A stretch of DNA of 41,358 bases, from contig CALKBO010000013.1 of the NCBI GenBank assembly GCA_937989875.1, positions 1 through 41,358 of the forward strand. Direction: 5' to 3'. Shown piece by piece: positions 34,014-41,358 of this stretch. The notes under the pieces are model-generated. The model was not told the DNA's origin and did no database searches. It saw only the letters and a list, made by a program, of their open reading frames with translations. The stretch comes from an uncultured Collinsella sp. (GTDB lineage Bacteria; Actinomycetota; Coriobacteriia; Coriobacteriales; Coriobacteriaceae). How positions within the stretch are numbered: the first letter of the stretch is position 1; each line of letters opens with the position of its first letter. Made by a program: the position numbers and the translations under genes.

Positions 34014-34535
34014 CTATTTCACGTACACCACGTTGTTGCGGCGCGGCTTTGCCTCGGGTAGCGTGTCCTCGGCGTAGCCAAGAATGCAGTTACCGACGCC
34101 GCGCAGGCTGCCGTCGGCGGGCAGGCCCCAGCTGGCCAGCAGCTCCAGGCCCTCGGGCGAGTCAAAGACCTCATGCGCGCGGTGAATCCAGCACGAATCG
34201 ACACCCAGTGCATAGGCGGCGTTGAGCAAGTTGCCCATGGCGAGCGAGCCGTCTTCCAGATGTGTGGGCACGCTGCGGTCAACCAGCACCACCACAACGG
34301 TCTTGGCGCCATAGAAGGGGTCGCTGTTGCTGTCCATGACCTGGGCGTTGAGCTGTGAGAGATGCTCGACGGTCGCGGGGTCGGTGACGGCGACAAACGT
34401 CACCGGCTGGCGGCCCATGCCGCTCGGTGCATATTGGCCGGCTTCGATAATACGTGCAAGCTTTTCAGCCTCGACGGGACGATCGCTGTAGTTGCGGCAG
34501 CTGCGGCGGTGAATGAGTGCTTCGATAGTCTCCAT
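34014..34535 (-). CDS. Nitroreductase family protein
   Basis: The 173-residue FMN-dependent oxidoreductase-like protein has the N-terminal FMN-phosphate motif 'IHRRSCRNYSDRPVE', 'AGQYAPSGMGRQP', 'GNLLNAAYALGVDSCWIH' and 'LPADGSLRGVGNCILGY'. Members reduce nitro compounds, flavins or quinones with NAD(P)H; the substrate is unknown. The ATG at 34535 has AAGGAGA 5 nt upstream; the longer frame to 34631 is not used. It is divergent from the 96-residue gene across 294 bp carrying LacI-type motifs. Confidence 0.9.
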   Translation of the reverse strand: METIEALIHRRSCRNYSDRPVEAEKLARIIEAGQYAPSGMGRQPVTFVAVTDPATVEHLSQLNAQVMDSNSDPFYGAKTVVVVLVDRSVPTHLEDGSLAMGNLLNAAYALGVDSCWIHRAHEVFDSPEGLELLASWGLPADGSLRGVGNCILGYAEDTLPEAKPRRNNVVYVK

Positions 34536-34686
34536 GGTGTCTCCTTGCGGTGGCGTTGCAGATGCCCCGTTCATACCCGTCGGGCTTAAACGATAGACGG
34601 TCAATTGCCCGGCCAAAAGGATAGATTCCAATTGGGAAAGTAGGTTTGCATAAAAGTACCTTCAGAATGTGACAAACAAATGGGAT

Positions 34687-34703
34687 GGTTAAACGTTTTA
34701 TCC
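34687..34703. promoter_or_regulatory. LacI-type operator candidate GGTTAAACGTTTTATCC
   Basis: It is a near-palindrome with a central CG and shares the left half GGTTAAACG with the PTS-operon site at 17706. The other PTS half-site, CGCATAACC, occurs at 34746-34754. A small hairpin AACCTTT/AAAGGTT (34751-34767) follows. These lie between the nitroreductase gene and the 96-residue gene. Confidence 0.4.
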
Positions 34704-34829
34704 CGTCTACCCTGCGGTTTTTTACCACTTGCCTAAATGACGAACGCATAACCTTTGATAAAGGTTTTACTAAAGGAGTACCAACGTTTATCAATGCGCC
34801 GTGGTGGCGCCGGGCCAGGAGGTAACATC

Positions 34830-35120
34830 ATGTTCCAGGCTGGAGATGTCGTCGAGACCGATTTCGAAGGATTTCTGAAGCTGCTGCGTTCCAAGACGCG
34901 CGCTTTCGTGTCGATCAACGATCACGAGTACTACATCACGCACACCGATGGCTATTGGCGTGTTCAGGATTGCGAGGCCCTCAACGACAAGGGCCACTTT
35001 ACTGACTGCTCTGAGTTGGTCAACACGGTCTGCGAGGTCGTCGAGCTGCCGTGGATTGCCGGCAAGAGCCTGCATGACAGCTTCTCGGGCGCTACGGTCT
35101 ATGAGGCCGCCGCCGCTTAA
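34830..35120 (+). CDS. Conserved-looking 96-residue acidic protein, unknown function
   Basis: The 96-residue protein starts 'MFQAGDVVETDFEGFLKLLRSKTRAFVSINDHEYYITHTDGYWRVQDCEALNDKG'. It is soluble and acidic, with alternating beta-type segments and three Cys, and no signal peptide. AGGAGGTAACATC before the ATG at 34830 is a very strong ribosome site, so it is probably well expressed; the frame from 34755 is less likely. I do not recognise a family. It is a single gene between the nitroreductase and the MarR operon. Confidence 0.75.
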   Translation: MFQAGDVVETDFEGFLKLLRSKTRAFVSINDHEYYITHTDGYWRVQDCEALNDKGHFTDCSELVNTVCEVVELPWIAGKSLHDSFSGATVYEAAAA

Positions 35121-35225
35121 CAGGCAATAAAACCCGATTTTCACGTGACCGCTGGCGCTGCCCCCGCGCCGGCGGTCTTTTTCTGCCGATAGGCCATAAA
35201 AGTGCGCGCATTTGCGGAGAGCCTG

Positions 35226-35283
35226 TTGACGATAGTCAAAACTCGGACTAATCTAGAGACATATAATTGGTCAAAAATCGGAC
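35226..35283. promoter_or_regulatory. marR promoter with palindrome and direct-repeat operator candidates
   Basis: TTGACGATAGTCAA (35226-35239) is a perfect palindrome with a 4-bp centre. GTCAAAA(C/A)TCGGAC occurs twice (35235-35248 and 35270-35283, 35 bp apart). A consensus TATAAT (35262-35267) lies between the copies. This fits autoregulation by MarR. Confidence 0.5.
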
Positions 35284-35301
35284 AATCGAATGGTGGGATA
35301 G

Positions 35302-35802
35302 ATGAATAGTGCGGTTACGCTGGTCGACTTCGATCGGTTGCTCAATGGACTCGACCATATCTATTCGGAGTTCTCGCGCGCCTGCGGCCTTTCGGACTGC
35401 GCCTATTGGATGCTCGTCGACACCAGCACGGCGGGCGGCAGTATTGCCGTAAGCCGTCTGACAAGCGAATGGTTCTACAGCAAGCAGACCATCAACTCGG
35501 CAATTAAAACCTTGACGGCGCGGGGCTTCGCAACGTTGGAGTTTGCCGAAGGCAGTCGTAAGAACAAGGTTGTGAGCCTGACCGGAGAGGGCAGGCGATT
35601 TGCCGAGCGTTATGCGCTGCCGGCACTCAAGGCCGAACAGCGAGCCTTTGGCGCGCTTGAGCCATGTGAGCAGCGCGAGATTATGCGCTTGATCGGCAAA
35701 TTCTCTCAGGTGCTCGGCGATGAGTGCGATGCCTTTAAGCAGCATATCGCTGCCGAGAGCCAAGCCGAGAATCAAGGTGAGGGGGAGTCGTGCGACTGTT
35801 AA
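35302..35802 (+). CDS. MarR family transcriptional regulator
   Basis: The 166-residue protein has the MarR winged helix: 'LSDCAYWMLVDTS' (alpha2), 'VSRLTSEWFYSKQTINSAIKTLTARGFATLEFAEGSRKNKVVSLTGEGRRFA' (recognition helix and wing). The wing carries basic residues as expected. The ribosome site is weak (GGTGGGA). It overlaps the first half-transporter gene (its stop lies inside it), so it is co-transcribed with the ABC exporter and probably represses it until a drug or metabolite binds. Confidence 0.9.
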   Translation: MNSAVTLVDFDRLLNGLDHIYSEFSRACGLSDCAYWMLVDTSTAGGSIAVSRLTSEWFYSKQTINSAIKTLTARGFATLEFAEGSRKNKVVSLTGEGRRFAERYALPALKAEQRAFGALEPCEQREIMRLIGKFSQVLGDECDAFKQHIAAESQAENQGEGESCDC

Positions 35803-37526
35803 TGAGGTTTCTAAAGCCATATCGAGGGCTTGTCGCAGTGACGCTGCTGGTGCTGCTGGTGGATAACGTTGGTACGCTGTTGGTTCCCACGATGTTGGCG
35901 AACATGGTCAACACCGGTATTACCACGGGCGATGTCGACTACATTTTACGCAACGGCCTATACATGTTTATCGCGACCAGCATGGCTAGCGGCGGCACGG
36001 TGCTGGGCTGCTATCTTTCGGCGCGCCTGGCCGCCAACGTGGCTTGCGATATCCGCAATGCCGTGTACGACAAATCGCTCGAGCTCGCGGCCAGCGATTT
36101 TGAGCGCTTTGGCACCGGATCGATGATCACGCGCTCGCTCAACGACATCAACGTGATTCAGCAGGCGATTCTGCAGACGATTCAGCTGGTGCTGCCCGTG
36201 CCGTTTTTGGCTGTGGCGGGCATCATCTTCGCCTGGTTTATCGATCCTGCCATGGGCACGCTTCTGGGCGTAGTCGTTGCGATTGTGCTGGTGGCGGCGG
36301 TCTTTACGGTTGCCAACGCGGCGCCGATTTTTATGCGCCTACAGGGCTTTATCGACCGCATGAACGTGGTGCTGCGCGAGAATATTGTGGGCGTGCGCGT
36401 CATCCGTGCGTTTAACAAGGAGCGCCACGAGGAACGGCGTCTGGACGAGGTGTTTAGCGAATACGCCGCCAACGCCATCAAAGTCAACCACCTGTTTGTG
36501 GGCCTCGACAGCTCAAGCTTCTTTTTGATGAACATCGCCGAGGTGGCGGTGCTGTGGGTGGGCGGCAACCGCGTAGGCGCCCACGCCATGCAGATTGCGA
36601 GTATCTCGGCGGTGCTGGAGTATGCAATTCTGATCCTGTTCTTTGTGATGATGGCCCAGATGGTGGTGCTGACACTTCCGCGCGCCGCCGCATGTCTGAA
36701 CCGCGCGCAGCAGGTGCTGGAGATCGAGCCGAGCATCGTGGACGGTGACCGCACGCTGGATGACGGGGCGCGCGAGCCCCAAGACGAAGCCGATGCGGTG
36801 GCCGTGTTCGACCACATGTCGTTTCGCTTTGACGATGCCGACGAGGACACCCTGTGCGACCTGAGCTTTGCCTGCCGTCGCGGTCAGACGACTGCGATCG
36901 TTGGCTCGACAGGCTCGGGCAAATCGACGGTGGCAAAGCTTCTGCTGCGCTTCCACGATGCCACCAAGGGCTCCATTCGCCTGAATGGTGTGGACCTGCG
37001 CGAGCTTACGCAAGACGAAATCCGCGGGCGCATTGCCTATGTGCCGCAGAAGGCGTGGCTGTTCTCGGGCACGGTGGCGAGCAACCTTCGCTTTGGTAAC
37101 GAAGGTGCGACCGAGGGCGACATGCTCCACGCGCTTGAGGTTGCCCAGAGCACCTTTGTACTCGACCAACCGCAGGGGCTCGATACCCCGGTTGCCCAGG
37201 GCGGTACGAACTTTTCGGGCGGCCAGCGCCAGCGTCTGGCAATCGCCCGTGCGCTCATGAAGCATGCCGATCTGTATATCTTCGACGATAGCTTTTCGGC
37301 CCTGGACTTTAAGACCGATGCCGCCCTGCGTCATGCGTTGCAAGACGAGACGCGTGACGCTGCGGTGCTCATCATCGCGCAGCGCATCTCGACGATCTTG
37401 CACGCCGACCAGATCGTGGTGCTCAAGGATGGCGAGGTTGTGGGTCTGGGCACGCATGGCGAGCTTATGGAAACCTGCGAGGTGTACCGCGCCATCGCGG
37501 AATCGCAGATGAAGGGAGGTGAGTAG
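35790..37526 (+). CDS. ABC exporter half-transporter (degenerate-site subunit)
   Basis: The 578-residue protein fuses a six-helix exporter membrane domain (1-~320) to an ATPase domain. Walker A is 'GSTGSGKST', the signature 'FSGGQRQR', and Walker B 'LYIFDDSFSALD' where the catalytic Glu is replaced by Asp. This is the hallmark of the degenerate site of heterodimeric exporters. The GTG at 35790 follows GAGGGGGA and overlaps the marR end; an ATG at 35802 also overlaps. Its partner is the next gene. Confidence 0.93.
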   Translation: MRLLMRFLKPYRGLVAVTLLVLLVDNVGTLLVPTMLANMVNTGITTGDVDYILRNGLYMFIATSMASGGTVLGCYLSARLAANVACDIRNAVYDKSLELAASDFERFGTGSMITRSLNDINVIQQAILQTIQLVLPVPFLAVAGIIFAWFIDPAMGTLLGVVVAIVLVAAVFTVANAAPIFMRLQGFIDRMNVVLRENIVGVRVIRAFNKERHEERRLDEVFSEYAANAIKVNHLFVGLDSSSFFLMNIAEVAVLWVGGNRVGAHAMQIASISAVLEYAILILFFVMMAQMVVLTLPRAAACLNRAQQVLEIEPSIVDGDRTLDDGAREPQDEADAVAVFDHMSFRFDDADEDTLCDLSFACRRGQTTAIVGSTGSGKSTVAKLLLRFHDATKGSIRLNGVDLRELTQDEIRGRIAYVPQKAWLFSGTVASNLRFGNEGATEGDMLHALEVAQSTFVLDQPQGLDTPVAQGGTNFSGGQRQRLAIARALMKHADLYIFDDSFSALDFKTDAALRHALQDETRDAAVLIIAQRISTILHADQIVVLKDGEVVGLGTHGELMETCEVYRAIAESQMKGGE

Positions 37527-37527
37527 C

Positions 37528-39534
37528 ATGACCGAGGAGCTCAAGAAGCAGGGCGGCGTTGATGACGCCGCTGCCGCGGGACTGGTCGAGGAAACGGCTG
37601 CCGCGTCGACCGAGCTGGATGACGCCGCCAAGGCTGCGGCCGAGCGCGAGGCTCGCCGCCAAGCGCTCTACGAGGAAAACGAACGTGCCGAGGACGAGCG
37701 CGCCCGCGCCGAGGCAGAGCGTATGCGCGACGTGGACGACGAAGACGAGGACGAGACGCCCCGCGACACCTGGGCGACGGTGCGCCGCCTGTGGAGCGAG
37801 GCCGCCGGCGACCATTGGCGCTTCTATATCGTGTTCGCGAGCATTGTGTTCTATGTCATCTTTAACACCGCCGCGCCGGCATATAGCGCCCGCGTGATCG
37901 ATGAGCTGTGGGGCCACATTCAGGTGGCGTTTGCCAGCGACACCACTTTCAGCATCACCTGGGAGAACTGCGGCAAGACCATTTTCGTCTACTTTATGAT
38001 CTGGACTGCCGCTGCCTCGTTCTATGCGCTCCAGAGCTTTTTGATGTCGAGCGTGGCCGAACGCCTCAATCTGCGCCTGCGCAACCGCATCGCGCAAAAG
38101 CTCAACCGTCTGCCGCTCGCCTATTTTGACGCGCATCGTCCCGGCGAGGTCGTCAGCCGCGCGACCAACGACCTGGACAAGATGTCCGAGAGCATGCAGC
38201 GCGGATTGCTGCAGCTGCTCGTGTCGATCGGCACGGTTGTTGGTGCTGTGAGCGTGATGTTCGTGTTCAGCGTGCAGCTTACGCTCGTCTTTCTGTTCTT
38301 TACGGCACTGTCGCTGCTGGTGACGAAGGTCGTCTCGCGCCGCACACACGATGTGACGGGCGAGCGCCAGGAGTGGGTGTCCAAGATTACGAGTGCGGTC
38401 GAGGAAGGCTATTCGGGCCGTCTGGTGATCCGCGCGTTTAACCGCGAACGTCAGAGCTCCGCTGAGGTGCACGAGGCTTCGAAGGAACTGGCTCGTGTGA
38501 GCACCAAGGCCGACTTTATGATCAATGCTGTCGGCCCCGCAGTGCGCTTTATCGGCCGTTTGGCGCAGATCGTGATTGCGATTGTGGGCTGCAGTATGCT
38601 GGTTGCCGGCCACATGACCGTCGGCGTGTTCCAGGCGTTCTTCCAGTTTATCTACGAGGCATCTGAGCCCATGACGCAGCTGTCGTTTACCTTCAACTCG
38701 CTGCAGAGCGCGCTGGCGAGTGCGGAGCGCGTGTTCGACCTGCTCGATGAGCCCGAGATGGAGGCCGATCCGCTGCCGGACGAGGCCGCCAAGCTGCCGG
38801 GCAAGGTCGAGGGCCGTGTCTCCTTTGAGCATGTGCGCTTTGGTTATTCGCCCGACAAGCCGCTTATGCGCGACGTGTCGTTTACTGCCGAGCCGGGCCA
38901 GAAGATCGCGGTGGTGGGAACCACGGGCGCAGGCAAGACGACGCTCATCAACCTGCTCATGCGCTTCTACGAGATTGACGGCGGGCGTATTACGCTCGAC
39001 GGCGTGGATACGAGCCGCATGGATCGCGGCGAGCTACGTCAGCAGTTTGGCATGGTGCTGCAAGACGCCTGGCTATTCGATGGCACGATTGCCGAAAACA
39101 TCGCCTACGGCTGCCCCGAGGCAACGCGCGACGAAATTGTGGCCGCCGCTCGTGCCGCGCAGGTCGACTTCTTCGTGCGCACCATGCCGCAGGGCTACGA
39201 CACGCGCGTGGCCAACGATGCCGAAAGCATCAGCCAGGGCCAGCGTCAGCTGCTGACCATCGCGCGCGTGCTGCTCAACAACCCGGCGATTCTCATCCTG
39301 GACGAGGCGACCTCAAGCGTGGACACGCGTACCGAGCTTGCCATCGGCCGTGCCATGGACGCGCTTATGCGCGGGCGCACGAGCTTTGTGATCGCGCATC
39401 GCCTGTCGACGATCGTGGACGCCGACCTGATCTTGGTCATGGACCACGGCAACATTATCGAGCAGGGCACGCATAAGGAGCTGCTCGCAGCCGAGGGCGC
39501 TTATGCCGACCTCTATCTGAGTCAGTTCGCATAA
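37528..39534 (+). CDS. ABC exporter half-transporter (catalytic subunit) with long acidic N-terminus
   Basis: The 668-residue protein has an unusual ~85-residue charged N-terminal extension (Ala/Glu/Asp/Arg, ending 'DDEDEDET'), then a six-helix membrane domain and an ATPase. Walker A is 'GTTGAGKTT', Walker B 'LILDEATSSVD' with the catalytic Glu, and the signature reads ISQGQ instead of LSGGQ. So this subunit supplies the working Walker B and the non-canonical signature, complementing its partner. GGAGGTG precedes the ATG at 37528, one base after the previous stop. The cargo is unknown; MarR linkage suggests drug or peptide export. Confidence 0.93.
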   Translation: MTEELKKQGGVDDAAAAGLVEETAAASTELDDAAKAAAEREARRQALYEENERAEDERARAEAERMRDVDDEDEDETPRDTWATVRRLWSEAAGDHWRFYIVFASIVFYVIFNTAAPAYSARVIDELWGHIQVAFASDTTFSITWENCGKTIFVYFMIWTAAASFYALQSFLMSSVAERLNLRLRNRIAQKLNRLPLAYFDAHRPGEVVSRATNDLDKMSESMQRGLLQLLVSIGTVVGAVSVMFVFSVQLTLVFLFFTALSLLVTKVVSRRTHDVTGERQEWVSKITSAVEEGYSGRLVIRAFNRERQSSAEVHEASKELARVSTKADFMINAVGPAVRFIGRLAQIVIAIVGCSMLVAGHMTVGVFQAFFQFIYEASEPMTQLSFTFNSLQSALASAERVFDLLDEPEMEADPLPDEAAKLPGKVEGRVSFEHVRFGYSPDKPLMRDVSFTAEPGQKIAVVGTTGAGKTTLINLLMRFYEIDGGRITLDGVDTSRMDRGELRQQFGMVLQDAWLFDGTIAENIAYGCPEATRDEIVAAARAAQVDFFVRTMPQGYDTRVANDAESISQGQRQLLTIARVLLNNPAILILDEATSSVDTRTELAIGRAMDALMRGRTSFVIAHRLSTIVDADLILVMDHGNIIEQGTHKELLAAEGAYADLYLSQFA

Positions 39535-39564
39535 TGTGACAAAGGGACAGTCTCTTTGCCACAT
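39534..39564. repeat. Imperfect GTGACAAAGGGA palindrome
   Basis: ATGTGACAAAGGGA (39534-39547) pairs with TCTCTTTGCCACAT (39551-39564) with two imperfections. It starts at the exporter stop codon and resembles the hairpin at 20846-20876. Confidence 0.6.
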
Positions 39565-39571
39565 CACAAAT

Positions 39572-39608
39572 AAGGCGCGCCGGGGGTGAATTCCCTGGCG
39601 CGCCTTTG
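39572..39608. terminator. Terminator between the exporter operon and cysE
   Basis: AAGGCGCGCC (39572-39581) pairs with GGCGCGCCTT (39597-39606). It can serve both convergent genes. Confidence 0.75.
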
Positions 39609-39644
39609 CGTTGATGCCGATGTCGTTTTGTGCCGCTTGCGTTC

Positions 39645-40349
39645 CTAGCGTTCGTCCACGAGCTTGGCGACGAGGGCCTTGAGCTCGGCCACCTCTCGCT
39701 CGAGTTCCTTGACGCGGCGGGCATTCTCGGTGATGCCCTGGCGGTTGAGGGCGGACTGCTCGGCGGCGTCATCGGGCATGTACTCGCGATGCTGCTTGGC
39801 GTCGAAACTCTCCTCGAACACACGGCAGCCGTTGCGCTTGATGATGCGTCCCGGCACGCCCACGACGGTGCAGTTGTCGGGGACGTCCTTAACGACGACC
39901 GAGTTGCCGCCGATCTTGACGTTGTTGCCGATGCGGATGTTGCCGAGCACCTTGGCGCCCGTGCCCACCGTGACATTGTTGCCCAGGGTGGGGTGACGCT
40001 TGCCGGTCTCGTTGCCGGTGCCGCCGAGCGTGACGCCCTGGTAGAGCACACAGTTGTCGCCCACAATGGTGGTCTCGCCGATGACGACGCCCATGGCGTG
40101 GTCGATAAAGAAATGCTTGCCGATCTGTGCCGCGGGGTGAATCTCGACGCCGGTGATGTGGCGGGTGATTTGCGAGAGCACGCGGGCGAGCGAGCGATGT
40201 CCATGCTCCCACAGCCAGTGCTCGGGCACGTGGTTCCACTTGGCGTGCAGGCCAGGATAGGAAAGGAAGATGACCAGACCGTTTTGCGCGGCGGGGTCCT
40301 GCGCTTGGACGGTCTTGATGTCCTCGCGAATGGTATTGATAAAGCTCAC
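39645..40349 (-). CDS. cysE: Serine O-acetyltransferase
   Basis: CysE makes O-acetylserine from serine and acetyl-CoA, the first step of cysteine synthesis. The 234-residue protein has a short helical N-terminus typical of Gram-positive forms and a left-handed beta-helix of hexapeptide repeats ('GKHFFIDHAMGVVIGETTIVGDNCVLYQGVTLGGTG', 'KRHPTLGNNVTVGTGAKVLGNI'). A ~35-residue C-terminal tail predicted as coiled coil ('ENARRVKELEREVAELKALVAKL') is unusual. The start is a GTG at 40349 with AAGGGAGG upstream. No cysK is adjacent. Confidence 0.93.
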   Translation of the reverse strand: MSFINTIREDIKTVQAQDPAAQNGLVIFLSYPGLHAKWNHVPEHWLWEHGHRSLARVLSQITRHITGVEIHPAAQIGKHFFIDHAMGVVIGETTIVGDNCVLYQGVTLGGTGNETGKRHPTLGNNVTVGTGAKVLGNIRIGNNVKIGGNSVVVKDVPDNCTVVGVPGRIIKRNGCRVFEESFDAKQHREYMPDDAAEQSALNRQGITENARRVKELEREVAELKALVAKLVDER

Positions 40350-40390
40350 CGGCCGCCCTCCCTTAGCGCCATGGCAATGCGATTCAATAA

Positions 40391-40407
40391 AGTATAGCGA
40401 TTCGCTA
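40391..40407 (-). promoter_or_regulatory. cysE -10 box overlapping a 13-bp palindrome
   Basis: On the minus strand TATACT (40391-40396) is a good -10 box. TAGCGA-T-TCGCTA (40395-40407) is a perfect palindrome touching it, so a repressor bound there would block the promoter. The -35 is weak. Confidence 0.4.
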
Positions 40408-40572
40408 GGGATTAGGAAGGACAATCTTGGCGGCATTGCGCGACAGGTGTCAGTTATGCAAACTTGCTGGTAATGGAGTCATGCTTTTGTGGGGTTGCGC
40501 ACGAGGGGGCACCGCAACCGTATACTGGTCAACTTGGACGTATCCGCGCCCACAACTGAGAGGTTTTACTTC

Positions 40573-41220
40573 ATGGGTTTCATCAATTTTATTGCCGAGC
40601 TGCTTAAGGACCCGCGCACCGCGATCGCCAGCTGGATCGCCGCCGGCCCGCTTATGGCCTACGGCTGCGTGTTCCTGATCATCTTTATCGAGACGGGCGT
40701 GGTGTTCTTCCCGTTCCTTCCCGGTGATTCGCTGCTGTTCGCCTCGGGTTTCTTTGCCCACAATGGCGGCTTTAACATTGTGGCGCTTCTGGCCACCGCA
40801 TGGGCCGCTGCCATTTTGGGCGATCAGTGCAACTTTATGATCGGTCACTTCTTTGGCAAAAAGATCATCGCTTCGGGCAAGGTCAAGGCTATGACGCCCG
40901 AGCGCATCAAAAAGTCCGAGGATTTCTTGGACAAGTGGGGCCACCTGGCCATCTTCCTGGGTCGCTTCTTCCCGTTTATCCGCACCTTTGTGCCCTTTAT
41001 TGCCGGTATGGGCGGCATGCACTGGCGCAACTTTGTCATCTTTAACGTGCTGGGTGGCATTACCTGGTCAACGCTCTTTACACTGCTGGGCTACTTCTTT
41101 GGTGGCATTCCCTTTGTACAGGAGCACTTTGAGCTGCTAATCGTTGGCATCGTTGCCGTGTCGATCATCCCGACCGTGGTCGGTCTGGTCAAGGCTAAGC
41201 TGGGCAAAAAGAACGCATAG
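40573..41220 (+). CDS. DedA family membrane protein
   Basis: The 215-residue protein has four to five hydrophobic segments and the DedA/SNARE-associated hallmarks 'ETGVVFFPFLPGDSLLFASGFFA' and 'FLGRFFPFIRTFVPFIAGMGGM'. Members are membrane transporters or scramblase-like proteins; several recycle undecaprenyl phosphate or phospholipids across the membrane. The basic cytoplasmic tail ends 'LVKAKLGKKNA'. GAGAGG precedes the ATG at 40573; the frame from 40489 has no support. It is divergent from cysE. Confidence 0.92.
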   Translation: MGFINFIAELLKDPRTAIASWIAAGPLMAYGCVFLIIFIETGVVFFPFLPGDSLLFASGFFAHNGGFNIVALLATAWAAAILGDQCNFMIGHFFGKKIIASGKVKAMTPERIKKSEDFLDKWGHLAIFLGRFFPFIRTFVPFIAGMGGMHWRNFVIFNVLGGITWSTLFTLLGYFFGGIPFVQEHFELLIVGIVAVSIIPTVVGLVKAKLGKKNA

Positions 41221-41248
41221 CTCGAGCCAACGCGCAAACCGTGCAGTT

Positions 41249-41282
41249 GAGGCCCGTCCCCGTTTACGGTGGCGGGCCTCTT
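41249..41282 (+). terminator. Terminator of the DedA gene
   Basis: GAGGCCCG (41249-41256) pairs with CGGGCCTC (41273-41280), with an inner CCGT/ACGG pairing, followed by TT. Nothing is recognisable in 41283-41358. Confidence 0.65.
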
Positions 41283-41358
41283 CAGCTTCGGTCAAATGAA
41301 AATGGTTGATTTCCGATCTCAGCCGAACACTTTGAGCGGATAGGCCGTTCCCGCAGTT

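Overview
This 41.4 kb window looks like chromosome of a high-GC Gram-positive anaerobe of the class Coriobacteriia, most likely Collinsella or a close relative. This is an inference from gene content, protein style (Ala/Glu/Asp-rich, high-GC codon use) and short hairpin repeats of a kind I associate with Collinsella; no 16S gene is present. There are no rRNA or tRNA genes, no CRISPR array, no phage and no transposase gene.

Layout. 1-8.6 kb: a tail-anchored small protein, an Hsp20 chaperone, a WalJ-like metallo-hydrolase facing tilS, then the classical tilS-hpt-ftsH order, an aminotransferase and a PHP phosphoesterase. 8.6-12.9 kb: an RNA m5U methyltransferase (minus strand) and a three-gene polar amino acid ABC importer. 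13-16.4 kb: an EF-G-like paralogue and a secreted or anchored DNA/RNA nuclease. 16.4-23.9 kb: a LacI regulator divergent from a six-gene PTS operon (EIIBC, GatZ/KbaZ-like protein, FSA/TalC-type transaldolase, split transketolase, EIIA). 23.9-24.7 kb: a gene-poor, AT-richer, hairpin-dense stretch. 24.7-30.6 kb: larE, a HAD phosphatase, a second LacI regulator, glmS and a GntR/FCD regulator. 30.7-35.1 kb: a YeiH-type membrane protein, a degenerate NtrC-like/Fis regulator, a membrane-anchored hypothetical, a nitroreductase and a 96-residue orphan protein. 35.2-41.2 kb: MarR plus a heterodimeric ABC exporter, cysE and a DedA protein.

How genes work together. The PTS operon appears to be a self-contained module: a sugar is phosphorylated on uptake by EIIA/EIIBC, probably epimerised by the GatZ-like protein, and then processed by transaldolase and transketolase into pentose and triose phosphates, under LacI control. 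The ABC importer genes form one unit split by a foldback repeat. MarR and the two half-transporters form an autoregulated efflux operon.

The most unusual items are: (i) ftsH at its canonical locus, which needs a -1 frameshift exactly at an A-AAA-AAG slippery heptamer and lacks the whole zinc-peptidase domain; (ii) a roughly 520 bp block of CTCTCTAA/TTAGAGAG hairpins bracketed by two direct copies of a dispersed hairpin repeat; (iii) a pseudoknot-like or switch-like intercistronic RNA between the PTS permease gene and the GatZ-like gene; (iv) a LacI-type operator motif shared by the PTS promoter region and the nitroreductase/small-protein intergenic region.
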